64,000 bases of DNA, taken from positions 186,001 to 250,000 of the forward strand of contig DAOUMV010000003.1 in the NCBI GenBank assembly GCA_034408935.1. Direction: 5' to 3'. A program made the position numbers and the translations under genes. Below are positions 1 through 7,442 of the stretch, one piece after another (the stretch's first letter is position 1; each line of letters begins with the position of its first letter). Origin of the DNA: DAOUMF01 sp034408935 (GTDB taxonomy: Bacteria > Chloroflexota > Dehalococcoidia > SM23-28-2 > RBG-16-64-32). The notes below the pieces were generated by a model. That model searched no databases. It was not told where the DNA came from and worked only from the letters and a program-made list of their open reading frames with translations.

Positions 1-146
1 AGCTCGTCGGCTGGCAGTGCGCGGGCGAATTCCAGGATGCGATCCCTATCGGAAGGGTCCATCAGTCGCAGGGTGGCCTTGCGCTTGCCACCTACCCCTA
101 TCTCGCGCGGATACATTTCGAGGATGAAACTACTGACCTCAGTCAT
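1..146 (-). CDS. GNAT-family N-acetyltransferase, N-terminal part, cut by window edge
   Basis: The start codon ATG is at 146 and the frame stays open for 48 codons to the window edge, so only the first ~49 residues are visible. A GAGGAG ribosome-binding site lies 5 bases upstream. The visible pattern (a YPREI stretch, basic turn, TLRLMDPSDRD, then an FARALPADEL-type helix) matches the usual opening of GNAT acetyltransferases, in which strand 1 is followed by a helix with a Leu-Pro pair. The substrate cannot be told from this part. The 284 bases between this start and the end of the exporter gene at 431 show no clear gene, tRNA or strong terminator. Confidence 0.6.
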   Translation of the reverse strand, partial: MTEVSSFILEMYPREIGVGGKRKATLRLMDPSDRDRILEFARALPADE

Positions 147-430
147 CGGAACTCCTCTTCCGCCCAAGATTGGCCGCTTGACGGCGGCGCGCGATGCTCC
201 TATTGGGATAGGAATACATCCTAAGGATATCTCAGGTTGGCTCCGGCTTCAAGGGCGGTGGCGCTCTCTATTCCCCGTCAGCAACTTTGGGAATTTGTGC
301 AGGCAGTTCAATCCTGTTAATGCGAAGCCACATTCCTGGCTCAGTTATCGCGCGTCTCCCGGCCCCGATCTCAACCGCTTGAACGGGCCGCTGTCGAGGA
401 TGGCCTCTTATTACACGCGCCGCCTTGCTG

Positions 431-1507
431 CTAACGCGTGACAATGAGCGTGTCAGCCCACGCCGGCGCTGCCTTGCGCGTCCGCTGGAAGTACACAGCC
501 ATTCCCACCAATCCCGTGACCAGCGTTACCAAAACGCCCATGCCGCCGAACATGGCAGCCGGCGATAGAACGTCGAGAAGCGCGCTGGTCTCGTCCGTGA
601 GCGTGTCGGCCAGCTCGAGCGCTGCCGCTATCGCGCCGAAGGTAACCGCGACGACTAGGAGAAGTCGAACCGCTGGCCCCCGCACGTAGGCAGTCCCCAG
701 CGCGCCTATCTGGGCGCCGATGGCGGCGCCGAAGATCATGACGAAAGCGGCGAAGATCACCACGTTCTCGCTCATCCCGTGGCGCACCGCCGCGTAGCCC
801 GAAGATATGATAATCGAGAAAAGGTCGGTCCCCACCGCGATCAGGGACGGCATCCCCAGCAGGTAGATCATCGCTGGCACCCGGATGAACCCTCCCCCGA
901 CGCCGAAGAATCCGGAAAGGAAGCCTGTCGCCGCCCCAATAATCGACACCGTCCAGAAGGAAACGGTAATCCTGGAGGTCGGAAGGTAGATCATTGGCCA
1001 CAGGTTAATGCTCTGAAGCCGCTTAGCGATGCCGCTGGTCTGCTCGTCCCGCGGTATCGCCTTCCCGGCGGCTTTCATCTCGGCCATTCGCCGCCTCGAT
1101 GCCATCGTCTCGCGAAAGGTCAGGAAGCCGATACTCGTCATGAGGCATAGGGAGGCGGTCAGCACTGCAGTGTCCGCCGTCTTCTCCCCCTGGTCTTTCA
1201 AGAAGTTGATGAAGCGGACGCCTCCTTCCGCCCCGACGATCGTCCCGATGGCCATGAGCAGGCCCAGCTTGAGATCGAGGTTGCCGAGCTGCCTGTGCCG
1301 CAACGTTGCTATGATGGACTTCCCTGCAATGTGTGTAGTGTCCGTGCCGACGGCGAAGTTCGATGGAAAGCCCAACACTATCATGGCCGGGGTCACCATG
1401 AAGCCGCCCCCCACCCCGATGAAACCACCGACGATGCCGATCGTGAAGCCGATGAACAGCAGAAGAGGCAGTAGTACGTCAGCGTCTATCTCATGGAAGA
1501 AGATCAT
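431..1507 (-). CDS. TauE/SafE-family anion (sulfite) exporter
   Basis: A 358-residue polytopic membrane protein of the TauE/SafE family, which exports sulfite, sulfoacetate and related organosulfonates. It has two homologous halves, each opening with a glycine-rich GVGGGF motif (residues ~31-36 and ~202-207) followed by a hydrophobic helix and a VGTD motif. The two halves are joined by a charged cytoplasmic loop (~115-165), and about eight membrane segments are evident. Its ATG overlaps the TAA stop of the preceding small gene (TAATG), so translation is probably coupled. It is the last gene of the dsr operon, where release of excess sulfite is a sensible job. Transport of another sulfur anion, or uptake instead of export, cannot be excluded. 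Confidence 0.85.
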   Translation of the reverse strand: MIFFHEIDADVLLPLLLFIGFTIGIVGGFIGVGGGFMVTPAMIVLGFPSNFAVGTDTTHIAGKSIIATLRHRQLGNLDLKLGLLMAIGTIVGAEGGVRFINFLKDQGEKTADTAVLTASLCLMTSIGFLTFRETMASRRRMAEMKAAGKAIPRDEQTSGIAKRLQSINLWPMIYLPTSRITVSFWTVSIIGAATGFLSGFFGVGGGFIRVPAMIYLLGMPSLIAVGTDLFSIIISSGYAAVRHGMSENVVIFAAFVMIFGAAIGAQIGALGTAYVRGPAVRLLLVVAVTFGAIAAALELADTLTDETSALLDVLSPAAMFGGMGVLVTLVTGLVGMAVYFQRTRKAAPAWADTLIVTR

Positions 1508-1818
1508 TATGCCTGGTCACCGGTCTCTTCGGCCCCAGGCTCCTCGCTGCCTTCGAAGTGTTCTATCTTCTCCACCTCATATCCAAAGAAGTCCGTTAGC
1601 CTCTCCATGAACAGACCCAGGAGCGTCCCTGTCGCCGCCATCAGGCCCACGTAGTAGGCGCAGGCCTTTGTGGTGTCCCACGCGCTGTCACCAATGGCAT
1701 CGAAGAGTTCCGCGTGTTCGCCGCTGTCGTGCCAGGAGATTGTGTGCCACGATAGCAGACCTATCAGGATCGCCAGGACTAGGCCCTGCCAGACCGCCTT
1801 GAAGCGCTTTCCGTCCAT
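1507..1818 (-). CDS. small two-helix membrane protein, unknown
   Basis: A 103-residue protein starting at the ATG that overlaps the qmoC-like stop (ATGA at 1818). It has two hydrophobic stretches (residues ~9-24 and ~54-70) separated by a His/Asp-rich loop (WHTISWHDSGEH), and an acidic C-terminal tail. I recognise no family. It is translationally coupled on both sides, to the QmoC-like protein upstream and the TauE/SafE exporter downstream, so it may be an accessory subunit of either. The two closely spaced histidines in the loop could bind metal, but that is speculation. Confidence 0.7.
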   Translation of the reverse strand: MDGKRFKAVWQGLVLAILIGLLSWHTISWHDSGEHAELFDAIGDSAWDTTKACAYYVGLMAATGTLLGLFMERLTDFFGYEVEKIEHFEGSEEPGAEETGDQA

Positions 1819-3074
1819 CACCGGGCGTCTCCGAGCCCTCTCGATTTCGCGAACGCCATCGCCGCCGCGCGGTAGAACAGGTGGGCGAACTTGCCGTGGG
1901 GCGCATACACGAACGATGTGAACACGATAATCAGGTGAACCAGGTACAAAGAGTACGCCACGTCGGCGGCGTCCGCGTACCGCGCTACCTCCAGAAACGC
2001 ACCCGTCGCCACAAGCAGAAGAATCAGTCCCAGTAGGAACCAGTCGGTGTAGGACCCAAGCCCCCATGAACCTTTGTGCACACGCAGTCGGTTGAAGGCA
2101 AAGACTACGATACCTGTGAATATTAGAATCGCACCCAGGTTCCCGAGTATCTTCGCTGGGTCACTGGCGGGACGCTGCACCTCTGCCCCAGTGAAGCTGT
2201 AGATGGCAGCCAGCAGAGTGGCTAGCAGCAGGAAGGGCGTCCCGTAGAACACCGCTAAATGTCCCCACAGCCTTGGCTTGTCCGTCTGACACTGGCGGAA
2301 CGAGCTGTGCAGCGCTATGTCGGTGCCGGTCGATGCCAGGCTGGGCCCAAGGCTCGTCTCGCTCGCGCTCGCAGCCATCGCGCCCGGCCCCTCGGACGGC
2401 TCTGACGGCTCGGCCTGCTCCGCACCGCCAGGCTCCGGCTCCGGCGCAGCGGCGTCGGGAGCCGACGCCAACACCTCGTGTGGCGTTTTCTGCAGCTCTC
2501 TCCAGTAACGCAGCAACCCTACAGCCGCTACTACGGCCGCGTACGCCACCAGCAGCGGTCCCACTATGTAGAGCACCGTGTGCGAGATGAACTCGGCGTA
2601 CTCGATCTCCCCTTCCGGATAGTCGAAGCCGCGTATGATCGCCACCAGCACAAGCATGATGGCCGTCGGTATGCCGATGACGAACGGGAGACTTCGTGGA
2701 TCCGAGAATAGTCTGGAGACGAAGCTGGGAGCCGAGAAGTGCTCCACGGCAAGGCTCCTCAGGGCCCCGAGCACGTCTCCCGGGTTCGCTCCGCGGGGAC
2801 AGTTTGCGGAGCAGTCGTTGCACTGGTGACACAGCCAGATGCCGGGGTCTCGCAGGACTCTGTCCTTCAGTCCCCACTGCGTCCACAACATCAGCTTCCG
2901 AGGGAATCCGGCGCGTGCTCGCGCGTAGGACAGCTCGCACGTCACCGAACACGTGCCGCACTGGAAGCACTTCTTGGCGGAGTCACCGCCCCGTCTGATG
3001 ACATCTCGTATGAACTTCTCGTCCGGCTTGATGACTTGGGCCGTTTCGCTCGCCGGTACTGCCGTGCTAACCAT
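1818..3074 (-). CDS. qmoC: QmoC-like membrane iron-sulfur / cytochrome b subunit
   Basis: A 418-residue HdrC/HdrE-type fusion. The N-terminal ferredoxin-like domain has two CxxCxxCxxxC clusters (C36-C46 and C82-C92, the second as CHQCNDCSANCP), typical of HdrC. It is followed by a long membrane part with about six helices and scattered histidines, as in the haem b domain of QmoC. In sulfate reducers QmoC anchors QmoAB to the membrane and takes electrons from menaquinol for APS reductase. A hydrophilic Pro/Glu/Ala-rich insert (~195-245) between helices is unusual. It starts at ATG 3074 with an AGGAGG site, 14 bases after the lipoprotein stop. It is not next to qmoAB (18.6-22 kb) but at the far end of the dsr operon. 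A DsrMK-linked role for this copy is the alternative reading. Confidence 0.75.
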   Translation of the reverse strand: MVSTAVPASETAQVIKPDEKFIRDVIRRGGDSAKKCFQCGTCSVTCELSYARARAGFPRKLMLWTQWGLKDRVLRDPGIWLCHQCNDCSANCPRGANPGDVLGALRSLAVEHFSAPSFVSRLFSDPRSLPFVIGIPTAIMLVLVAIIRGFDYPEGEIEYAEFISHTVLYIVGPLLVAYAAVVAAVGLLRYWRELQKTPHEVLASAPDAAAPEPEPGGAEQAEPSEPSEGPGAMAASASETSLGPSLASTGTDIALHSSFRQCQTDKPRLWGHLAVFYGTPFLLLATLLAAIYSFTGAEVQRPASDPAKILGNLGAILIFTGIVVFAFNRLRVHKGSWGLGSYTDWFLLGLILLLVATGAFLEVARYADAADVAYSLYLVHLIIVFTSFVYAPHGKFAHLFYRAAAMAFAKSRGLGDAR

Positions 3075-3088
3075 CGTCGCCCTCCTAT

Positions 3089-4828
3089 CTAGCCGGTGGG
3101 CTCGAGCTCTACGGCAGCCGCTATCTCGAAAGCGTCCGCATAGAGGCGCCCAGCCTCAGCCTCGTCGACCCGCGACCAGACAGCAGCCTGATCCCGCAGG
3201 GCGGTGGCGGCTGCGAAGGGATCGTCATCGCTCTTGATGCTCTGGGCCGTCTCTTGTGCTGTCTCAAACGTGACCTTGGCCTTCTCCGGATCCGTCGCCA
3301 GCATCGCAATGGCGACCTCCGTCAGGGCCTTCACTTGGTCAGGGGGGTCCTCGACCTTTTCGGCGATCTCCAGGCCCTTCTCGGCGTCGAGCGCAGCCCA
3401 GGCGCTCGCCAGGTCACGCAGCGGGTACGTGTCGTCGAGTTCCCCCGCCTCGCTCAGGGCCTGCTCGAAGATGCTGATCGCTTTCTCCGCGTCACTCGCC
3501 GCCATCGTCTCGCCGATGGCGGTCAGCGTCTGGACGCGGATGAACCGTGGCTCTATCTCCTCCGCCAGAGACACCGCATCGTCGACGTCTGCATCGGCCG
3601 CTACCAGAGCCAGGACACGGAGGGCATCAGCCTGGAAGTACGGGTCCTCGATCTCCCGTGCGATTTCGCGGGCCGTTGACGACGCTTCCTCATCGTCCAG
3701 CGTTGCCATGCCGGCGACGACTGCATTCACAACCTCGGCCCGCTCGTACGTGTCCAGAACCTCCTCGCTCTCCTTGTGGGCTTCGTCCAACAGTTCCCTG
3801 GCTTCTCCCGGGTCCGAGGCGGAGATTCGCTCAGCCATACCGACCAGCGCCGCCACACGCGCGTCGGGATAGTCGTGGCTGATGCCACCCAGGACCTCCT
3901 TGGCCTCGTCCAGGTCCAGCGTTGCCCACGCCACGGCGATGTCACTGCGTGCGAACGCCTGCGGCTCAACCTCCTCGATCTGGTCGGCCGCCTCTGCGGC
4001 CTCGGCGAGGAGCTTTCTGGCCCGCGCGGCGCTTACCGCCGGGCCGACGGCGGATTCGCGCAGGGCCCAGGCGCGGTCGTTGGGGTCGCTGATCTCCCTC
4101 GCTGCCTCGAGCGCATCCGCCAGGACGTCGGCGGCAAGCTCCGGGTCCGTCTCCGTCAACCGCGCCGAAATCTCTCGCAGGGCGCGCGCCTTCGCGGCAG
4201 GGTCCGCGATGGCGGCGGCCACCTCGAGCGCGCTGTCGGCATCAAGCTTGGCAAGCTCCACGGCTACGGTGCTCTCGTCCGCAGCGCGGTACTGCGGCAG
4301 AGGGTTGGCCTCAGCGATCTCCAGAGCGCTCTCAAGGTGGGCCAGCGCCTCGGCACGGTATCCCTTGGGCAGGTCCCCGGCTATCGCCCGCAGGACCCAG
4401 GCGCGGGACGCGTTGCGCTCGATCCGCTCAGCCAGGGCGATTGCCTGGCGCCAGTCTACGGGGTCCCAGGTGGCTGACTGCTCCCGCAGGTCCGCCGCGG
4501 CACTGCGCTGCTCGTCGCCGCCTTGCGCCGCCGCACTCGCCGCCTCGACGCTATCCTCGACCGCCTGCTGCGCCTTCGCCGAGTCAGGGTCGATGGTGAC
4601 CCAGGCGGTGGCAATCTGTGCCATCGCCCACGCTTTGTCGATGGCCCCCTCCTGCTGGTCCGCGAGCTCGGTCGCCGCAGCCATCGCCTCAGTGACCGCG
4701 TCCTGGTCCCCCGCGTCGCCGTCAGATGAGCCACAACTGAGCGCGAGAGGCAACATCAATAGGGCCGCCCCCAGCAGCAGCCCCTTCACCATCTTGCTCG
4801 ATGTCAGCATTGTCCAGATGATGGTCAT
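3089..4828 (-). CDS. large helical-repeat lipoprotein, unknown
   Basis: A 579-residue protein with a signal peptide ending in a lipobox (LALSC, Cys32), so it is probably a lipoprotein on the outer face of the membrane. The rest is Ala/Glu/Asp-rich and almost entirely helical, built from repeats of about 30-40 residues. Each repeat carries variants of 'ALR-IA-A-A--D-EKAL-LAE-I-DP', resembling TPR/Sel1-type helical hairpins. Its ATG overlaps the stop of the cytochrome c gene (ATGA), so the two are made together. The position between redox subunits suggests a scaffold or assembly factor for the extracytoplasmic part of the Rieske/cytochrome complex. No enzyme motif is visible. Confidence 0.75.
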   Translation of the reverse strand: MTIIWTMLTSSKMVKGLLLGAALLMLPLALSCGSSDGDAGDQDAVTEAMAAATELADQQEGAIDKAWAMAQIATAWVTIDPDSAKAQQAVEDSVEAASAAAQGGDEQRSAAADLREQSATWDPVDWRQAIALAERIERNASRAWVLRAIAGDLPKGYRAEALAHLESALEIAEANPLPQYRAADESTVAVELAKLDADSALEVAAAIADPAAKARALREISARLTETDPELAADVLADALEAAREISDPNDRAWALRESAVGPAVSAARARKLLAEAAEAADQIEEVEPQAFARSDIAVAWATLDLDEAKEVLGGISHDYPDARVAALVGMAERISASDPGEARELLDEAHKESEEVLDTYERAEVVNAVVAGMATLDDEEASSTAREIAREIEDPYFQADALRVLALVAADADVDDAVSLAEEIEPRFIRVQTLTAIGETMAASDAEKAISIFEQALSEAGELDDTYPLRDLASAWAALDAEKGLEIAEKVEDPPDQVKALTEVAIAMLATDPEKAKVTFETAQETAQSIKSDDDPFAAATALRDQAAVWSRVDEAEAGRLYADAFEIAAAVELEPTG

Positions 4829-5415
4829 TTCCTCAGAGTCCGTTCGAAGCCTAAGAAGCCTAGGAAGGCGAGAAAGATCGTCCCGAACACCACCGCCATG
4901 ATGACCGTCCGGTTGCGTGTCTCCTCATGCATCTCCAGCGCCTCGGGCAGGAGCTTGGCGGTCTCGAACCGCAGGGCCTTGGCGCTCCCTGTAAACTCGG
5001 TGACGGACTTGACATCGGTCTGCATCAGCTTGTCGAAGCTGTCGCGCTCCGGGTCCACGCGCTCGATCAACGTCTCGGCACCCATTCGCTCACCGCTGAA
5101 GTCCTCGCCGATGTCAGCGATCTTCAGCATCAAGTTCCCGGCGTGATAACGCTCCTCTCTCACGATTCGCAGAGGGTCGCAGGGGATGGACTGTTGCCGG
5201 TAGACGCTGCCTCCCCAGGCGAGGGCCGACTGGATCCGTGCGTCACCGTCGGTGTGGCATTCGATACAGTTGTTCCCGGTGAGTACCGCGCCCTCGGCTG
5301 TGTCGGTTTCGGAATCCGCTCGAGCTCCCCCCAAAAAGAAGGCCAGGCCGGCGCCTACGAGGCCCAGCGCGAGCAAAGTCGCTGCCAACCCTCTCATCCT
5401 TCGTCGGTCTGTCAT
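4825..5415 (-). CDS. membrane-anchored monohaem cytochrome c of the Rieske/cytochrome b module
   Basis: The chosen ATG at 5415 follows an AAGGA-type site and gives a 196-residue protein; the frame is open further upstream but lacks a good start. The N-terminus is a signal peptide/anchor (residues ~8-30). One CIECH haem-binding motif lies at 50-54 and a second transmembrane helix near the C-terminus (~168-187). Residues between are hydrophilic. It directly follows the two cytochrome b subunits in the operon, as cytochrome c1/f-like subunits do in bc-type complexes, but it has no similarity I can see to classical c1 or f. The likely role is to pass electrons from the Rieske centre to an extracytoplasmic partner. 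Confidence 0.75.
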   Translation of the reverse strand: MTDRRRMRGLAATLLALGLVGAGLAFFLGGARADSETDTAEGAVLTGNNCIECHTDGDARIQSALAWGGSVYRQQSIPCDPLRIVREERYHAGNLMLKIADIGEDFSGERMGAETLIERVDPERDSFDKLMQTDVKSVTEFTGSAKALRFETAKLLPEALEMHEETRNRTVIMAVVFGTIFLAFLGFLGFERTLRK

Positions 5416-5443
5416 TCTTCCTTCAGATCTCCCTACTGTCTTC

Positions 5444-5890
5444 CTACTGCAGCGCGGCATAGCTGGTGAGTCCGACCAGGAGGCCGAGGGCCGCCATCCC
5501 GAGGAGCAAGATACCTGGCCGCTTGAACGTGTTGCGCTCCTTGCCTCGATCCCAGAAGGGCAGCAGCAATGCAACCAAGATCACGCCGATCTGGATGAAC
5601 AGCCCGATGTCCTCACTGGGCACTAACTTCAGCTCCTGGAAGGAGGCCAGGAAGTACCACTCCGGCTTGATGTGCTCCGGCGTCACCAGCGGATCGGCTA
5701 TTACATCGGGAGGAAGCAGCCACTCCGTCAGGAAGAACACGAAGGCGAAGAGCACGGTCAGGAGCACGAGGACCACCTGCGCCATGAACACCATTTCGTT
5801 GGGGAAGAAGGGCTCTGTGCCCCGCTTCCAGTTCTGGTATTTCTTCTTCTTTGTAGCGCTCAGCTCTTGACTCGCCACTGCCATCTCCAT
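5444..5890 (-). CDS. cytochrome b C-terminal subunit (subunit-IV-like)
   Basis: A 148-residue membrane protein equivalent to PetD (subunit IV), the C-terminal half of cytochrome b. It contains the quinol-oxidation-site PEWY motif (residues 76-79, KPEWYF) after a hydrophobic helix (~37-58), then two more helices. Splitting cytochrome b into b6 and subunit IV is the b6f or firmicute type of organisation. It begins 6 bases after the b6-like gene ends, so the two form one unit. The PEWY form (not PPWF) is found in many bacterial complexes. Confidence 0.88.
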   Translation of the reverse strand: MEMAVASQELSATKKKKYQNWKRGTEPFFPNEMVFMAQVVLVLLTVLFAFVFFLTEWLLPPDVIADPLVTPEHIKPEWYFLASFQELKLVPSEDIGLFIQIGVILVALLLPFWDRGKERNTFKRPGILLLGMAALGLLVGLTSYAALQ

Positions 5891-5896
5891 CCCCTC

Positions 5897-6577
5897 CTAG
5901 AGCGGCTCCGCGATGCCGGTTCGCCGGATCATCCAGAAGTGGCTAACGAGGAAGAGCATCATGATCCCCGGAAGCACCGCTACATGGAAGCCGTAGAAGC
6001 GCACTAGCGTCGGTTGGGCGATGGAGTCTCCGCCTCGCATCAGCTCGGCCCCGGTCGCGCCCACGAATGGGAGGACCTCCACCGCGTTTGCCACCACCGT
6101 GGCAGCCCAGAAGGACATCTGCGTCCACGGCAGCAGGTACCCGGAGAAGCACATTGCCAGGGTGAGGAGTAGCAAGACGAAGCCGGAGACCCAGTGAAGC
6201 TCCCGTGGCGGTTTGTAGGCTCCGGTCAGCCACACCTTGATCATGTGTAGCGTCACCGTCGCCACCATCAAGCTAGAGGCAACGATATGAATGCGCCGGA
6301 CGAACCAGCCGAAACGGACACCCGAGTCTATGCTCTCGATGCTGGAGAACGCCTGGTCCACGTGCGGGACGTAGAACAACAGCAGAAAGGCTCCCGTCAC
6401 GACTTGGATGATGAACAGAATGAGCGACAGCCCTCCCAGGCAGCCAACTGCGTCCATGAAGCTCAGGTGCCGCGGTGCCGTCTTCTCCGTCAGCTCCTGC
6501 CGGATGAGGTTCCGGTACCCGATCCGCTCGTCCAGCCAGTCCGTGACCCTGCCTACACTCTCATCGAAGACGCTCAT
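5897..6577 (-). CDS. cytochrome b6-type subunit
   Basis: A 226-residue four-helix cytochrome b. The two haem-ligand pairs are visible: H97/H111 in helix B and H198/H213 in helix D. The second pair is spaced one residue wider than the first, which is the b6 (not mitochondrial b) pattern. Cys46 in a GCLGG motif corresponds to the cysteine that holds the extra haem c in b6f and Bacillus-type complexes. It lies between the Rieske gene (3-base gap) and the PEWY subunit, forming a Rieske/cytochrome b quinol-oxidising core inside the dsr operon. It probably oxidises menaquinol or exchanges electrons with DsrMK. Confidence 0.9.
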   Translation of the reverse strand: MSVFDESVGRVTDWLDERIGYRNLIRQELTEKTAPRHLSFMDAVGCLGGLSLILFIIQVVTGAFLLLFYVPHVDQAFSSIESIDSGVRFGWFVRRIHIVASSLMVATVTLHMIKVWLTGAYKPPRELHWVSGFVLLLLTLAMCFSGYLLPWTQMSFWAATVVANAVEVLPFVGATGAELMRGGDSIAQPTLVRFYGFHVAVLPGIMMLFLVSHFWMIRRTGIAEPL

Positions 6578-6580
6578 CGC

Positions 6581-7078
6581 CTATCCACCCACGATGATCT
6601 TGTCGCCTGTTTGCTTGAAGGGCAGCCGCTCCAGCGGCGCCGGCGGTGGACCGCCCGTGACCCGACCTGCGCTGTCGAAGCTGGCAGCGTGGCAGGGGCA
6701 GTGGAATGTCTTGTCCTCGGGATGCCACTTGACGATGCAGCCCAGGTGCGTGCAAACGAGAGACAGCACCTGCAGGCCGTCCTCCTGGTTCATGACCAGG
6801 GCCGCGTCGCCGCCGTACACGATGTCCTTGGTGCCCCCGGCAGGGATGTCCCCCACCTGCACCTCGACCGGCTGCGGCGGTGCCTTGGCTCCCGCTTCCA
6901 GCCCTCTCAGCACCAACCAGGCCGCCTCGCCGGCCACGCTCAGTGCCAGCACGCCCAGCCCCAGTCCAAGAAACTGCCGCCGCGACGAGATGCCACGGGC
7001 GCCAACGTCGCCCGGCTGCGTGAACACTGCCTTGACTTCTTTTTCCTCTTTCGGGATGTGCTCTGTTTCCTCTTCCAT
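6581..7078 (-). CDS. Rieske [2Fe-2S] protein
   Basis: A 165-residue Rieske protein. The cluster-binding boxes CTHLGC (109-114) and CPCHAASF (127-134) are complete. A twin-arginine-like sequence (SSRRQFLGLG, ~31-40) precedes a single hydrophobic helix (~38-57), as expected for a Tat-inserted, N-anchored Rieske subunit. The first 30 residues are a charged cytoplasmic tail. It is encoded between the DsrJ-like protein and the b6-type cytochrome. Together these form a bc-type module placed where dsrO and dsrP are found in classical sulfate reducers. Confidence 0.92.
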   Translation of the reverse strand: MEEETEHIPKEEKEVKAVFTQPGDVGARGISSRRQFLGLGLGVLALSVAGEAAWLVLRGLEAGAKAPPQPVEVQVGDIPAGGTKDIVYGGDAALVMNQEDGLQVLSLVCTHLGCIVKWHPEDKTFHCPCHAASFDSAGRVTGGPPPAPLERLPFKQTGDKIIVGG

Positions 7079-7118
7079 CAGCTCATTCCCCAGTTCGGCA
7101 GGTCATCCCCGCCTATGG

Positions 7119-7442
7119 TCACCGGCCATCCGCCCGCACCATCTTGACCCCCACATACTCATGGCACTGGTTGCAGGAGTCGTCCGGCACGTGGCACAGC
7201 ATGCATTCCCGTTGGCTGAAGACATCGTCGGTAATGAAGCGCGGGTGATTGGCCGTCCACCAATCCAGAGGATTGTGGTAGTCTGGTGCCTCGCGTGTCC
7301 GCTCGATGGTGATCGCCAGCGGCCCCGTGCCGTCCTTCTCCGGTTTCTCCACGCCGAGGTCACACGCCGTCAGGAGGACGACTACGCCAACGATGGCGAG
7401 GGTGACCAGTGCGGGCAGCGCCTTCGTCGCCGTGCGGGTCAT
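7119..7442 (-). CDS. dsrJ: DsrJ-like small multihaem lipoprotein cytochrome c
   Basis: A 107-residue exported protein with a lipobox (LLTAC, Cys27) and two haem motifs close together, CMLCH (80-84) and CNQCH (90-94). Its start overlaps the dsrK stop by four bases, the place DsrJ usually occupies. Classical DsrJ is a somewhat larger trihaem cytochrome with one unusually ligated haem. Here only two CxxCH motifs are present, so this is either a reduced DsrJ or an unrelated dihaem partner of the Rieske/cytochrome b unit. The assignment as DsrJ rests mainly on position. Confidence 0.6.
   Translation of the reverse strand: MTRTATKALPALVTLAIVGVVVLLTACDLGVEKPEKDGTGPLAITIERTREAPDYHNPLDWWTANHPRFITDDVFSQRECMLCHVPDDSCNQCHEYVGVKMVRADGR

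Noticed and set aside
37..441. 134-codon open frame on the plus strand at the window start
   Set aside because: It lies antisense to the GNAT start (with its ribosome site at 146) and across non-coding DNA; the protein shows no domain pattern.
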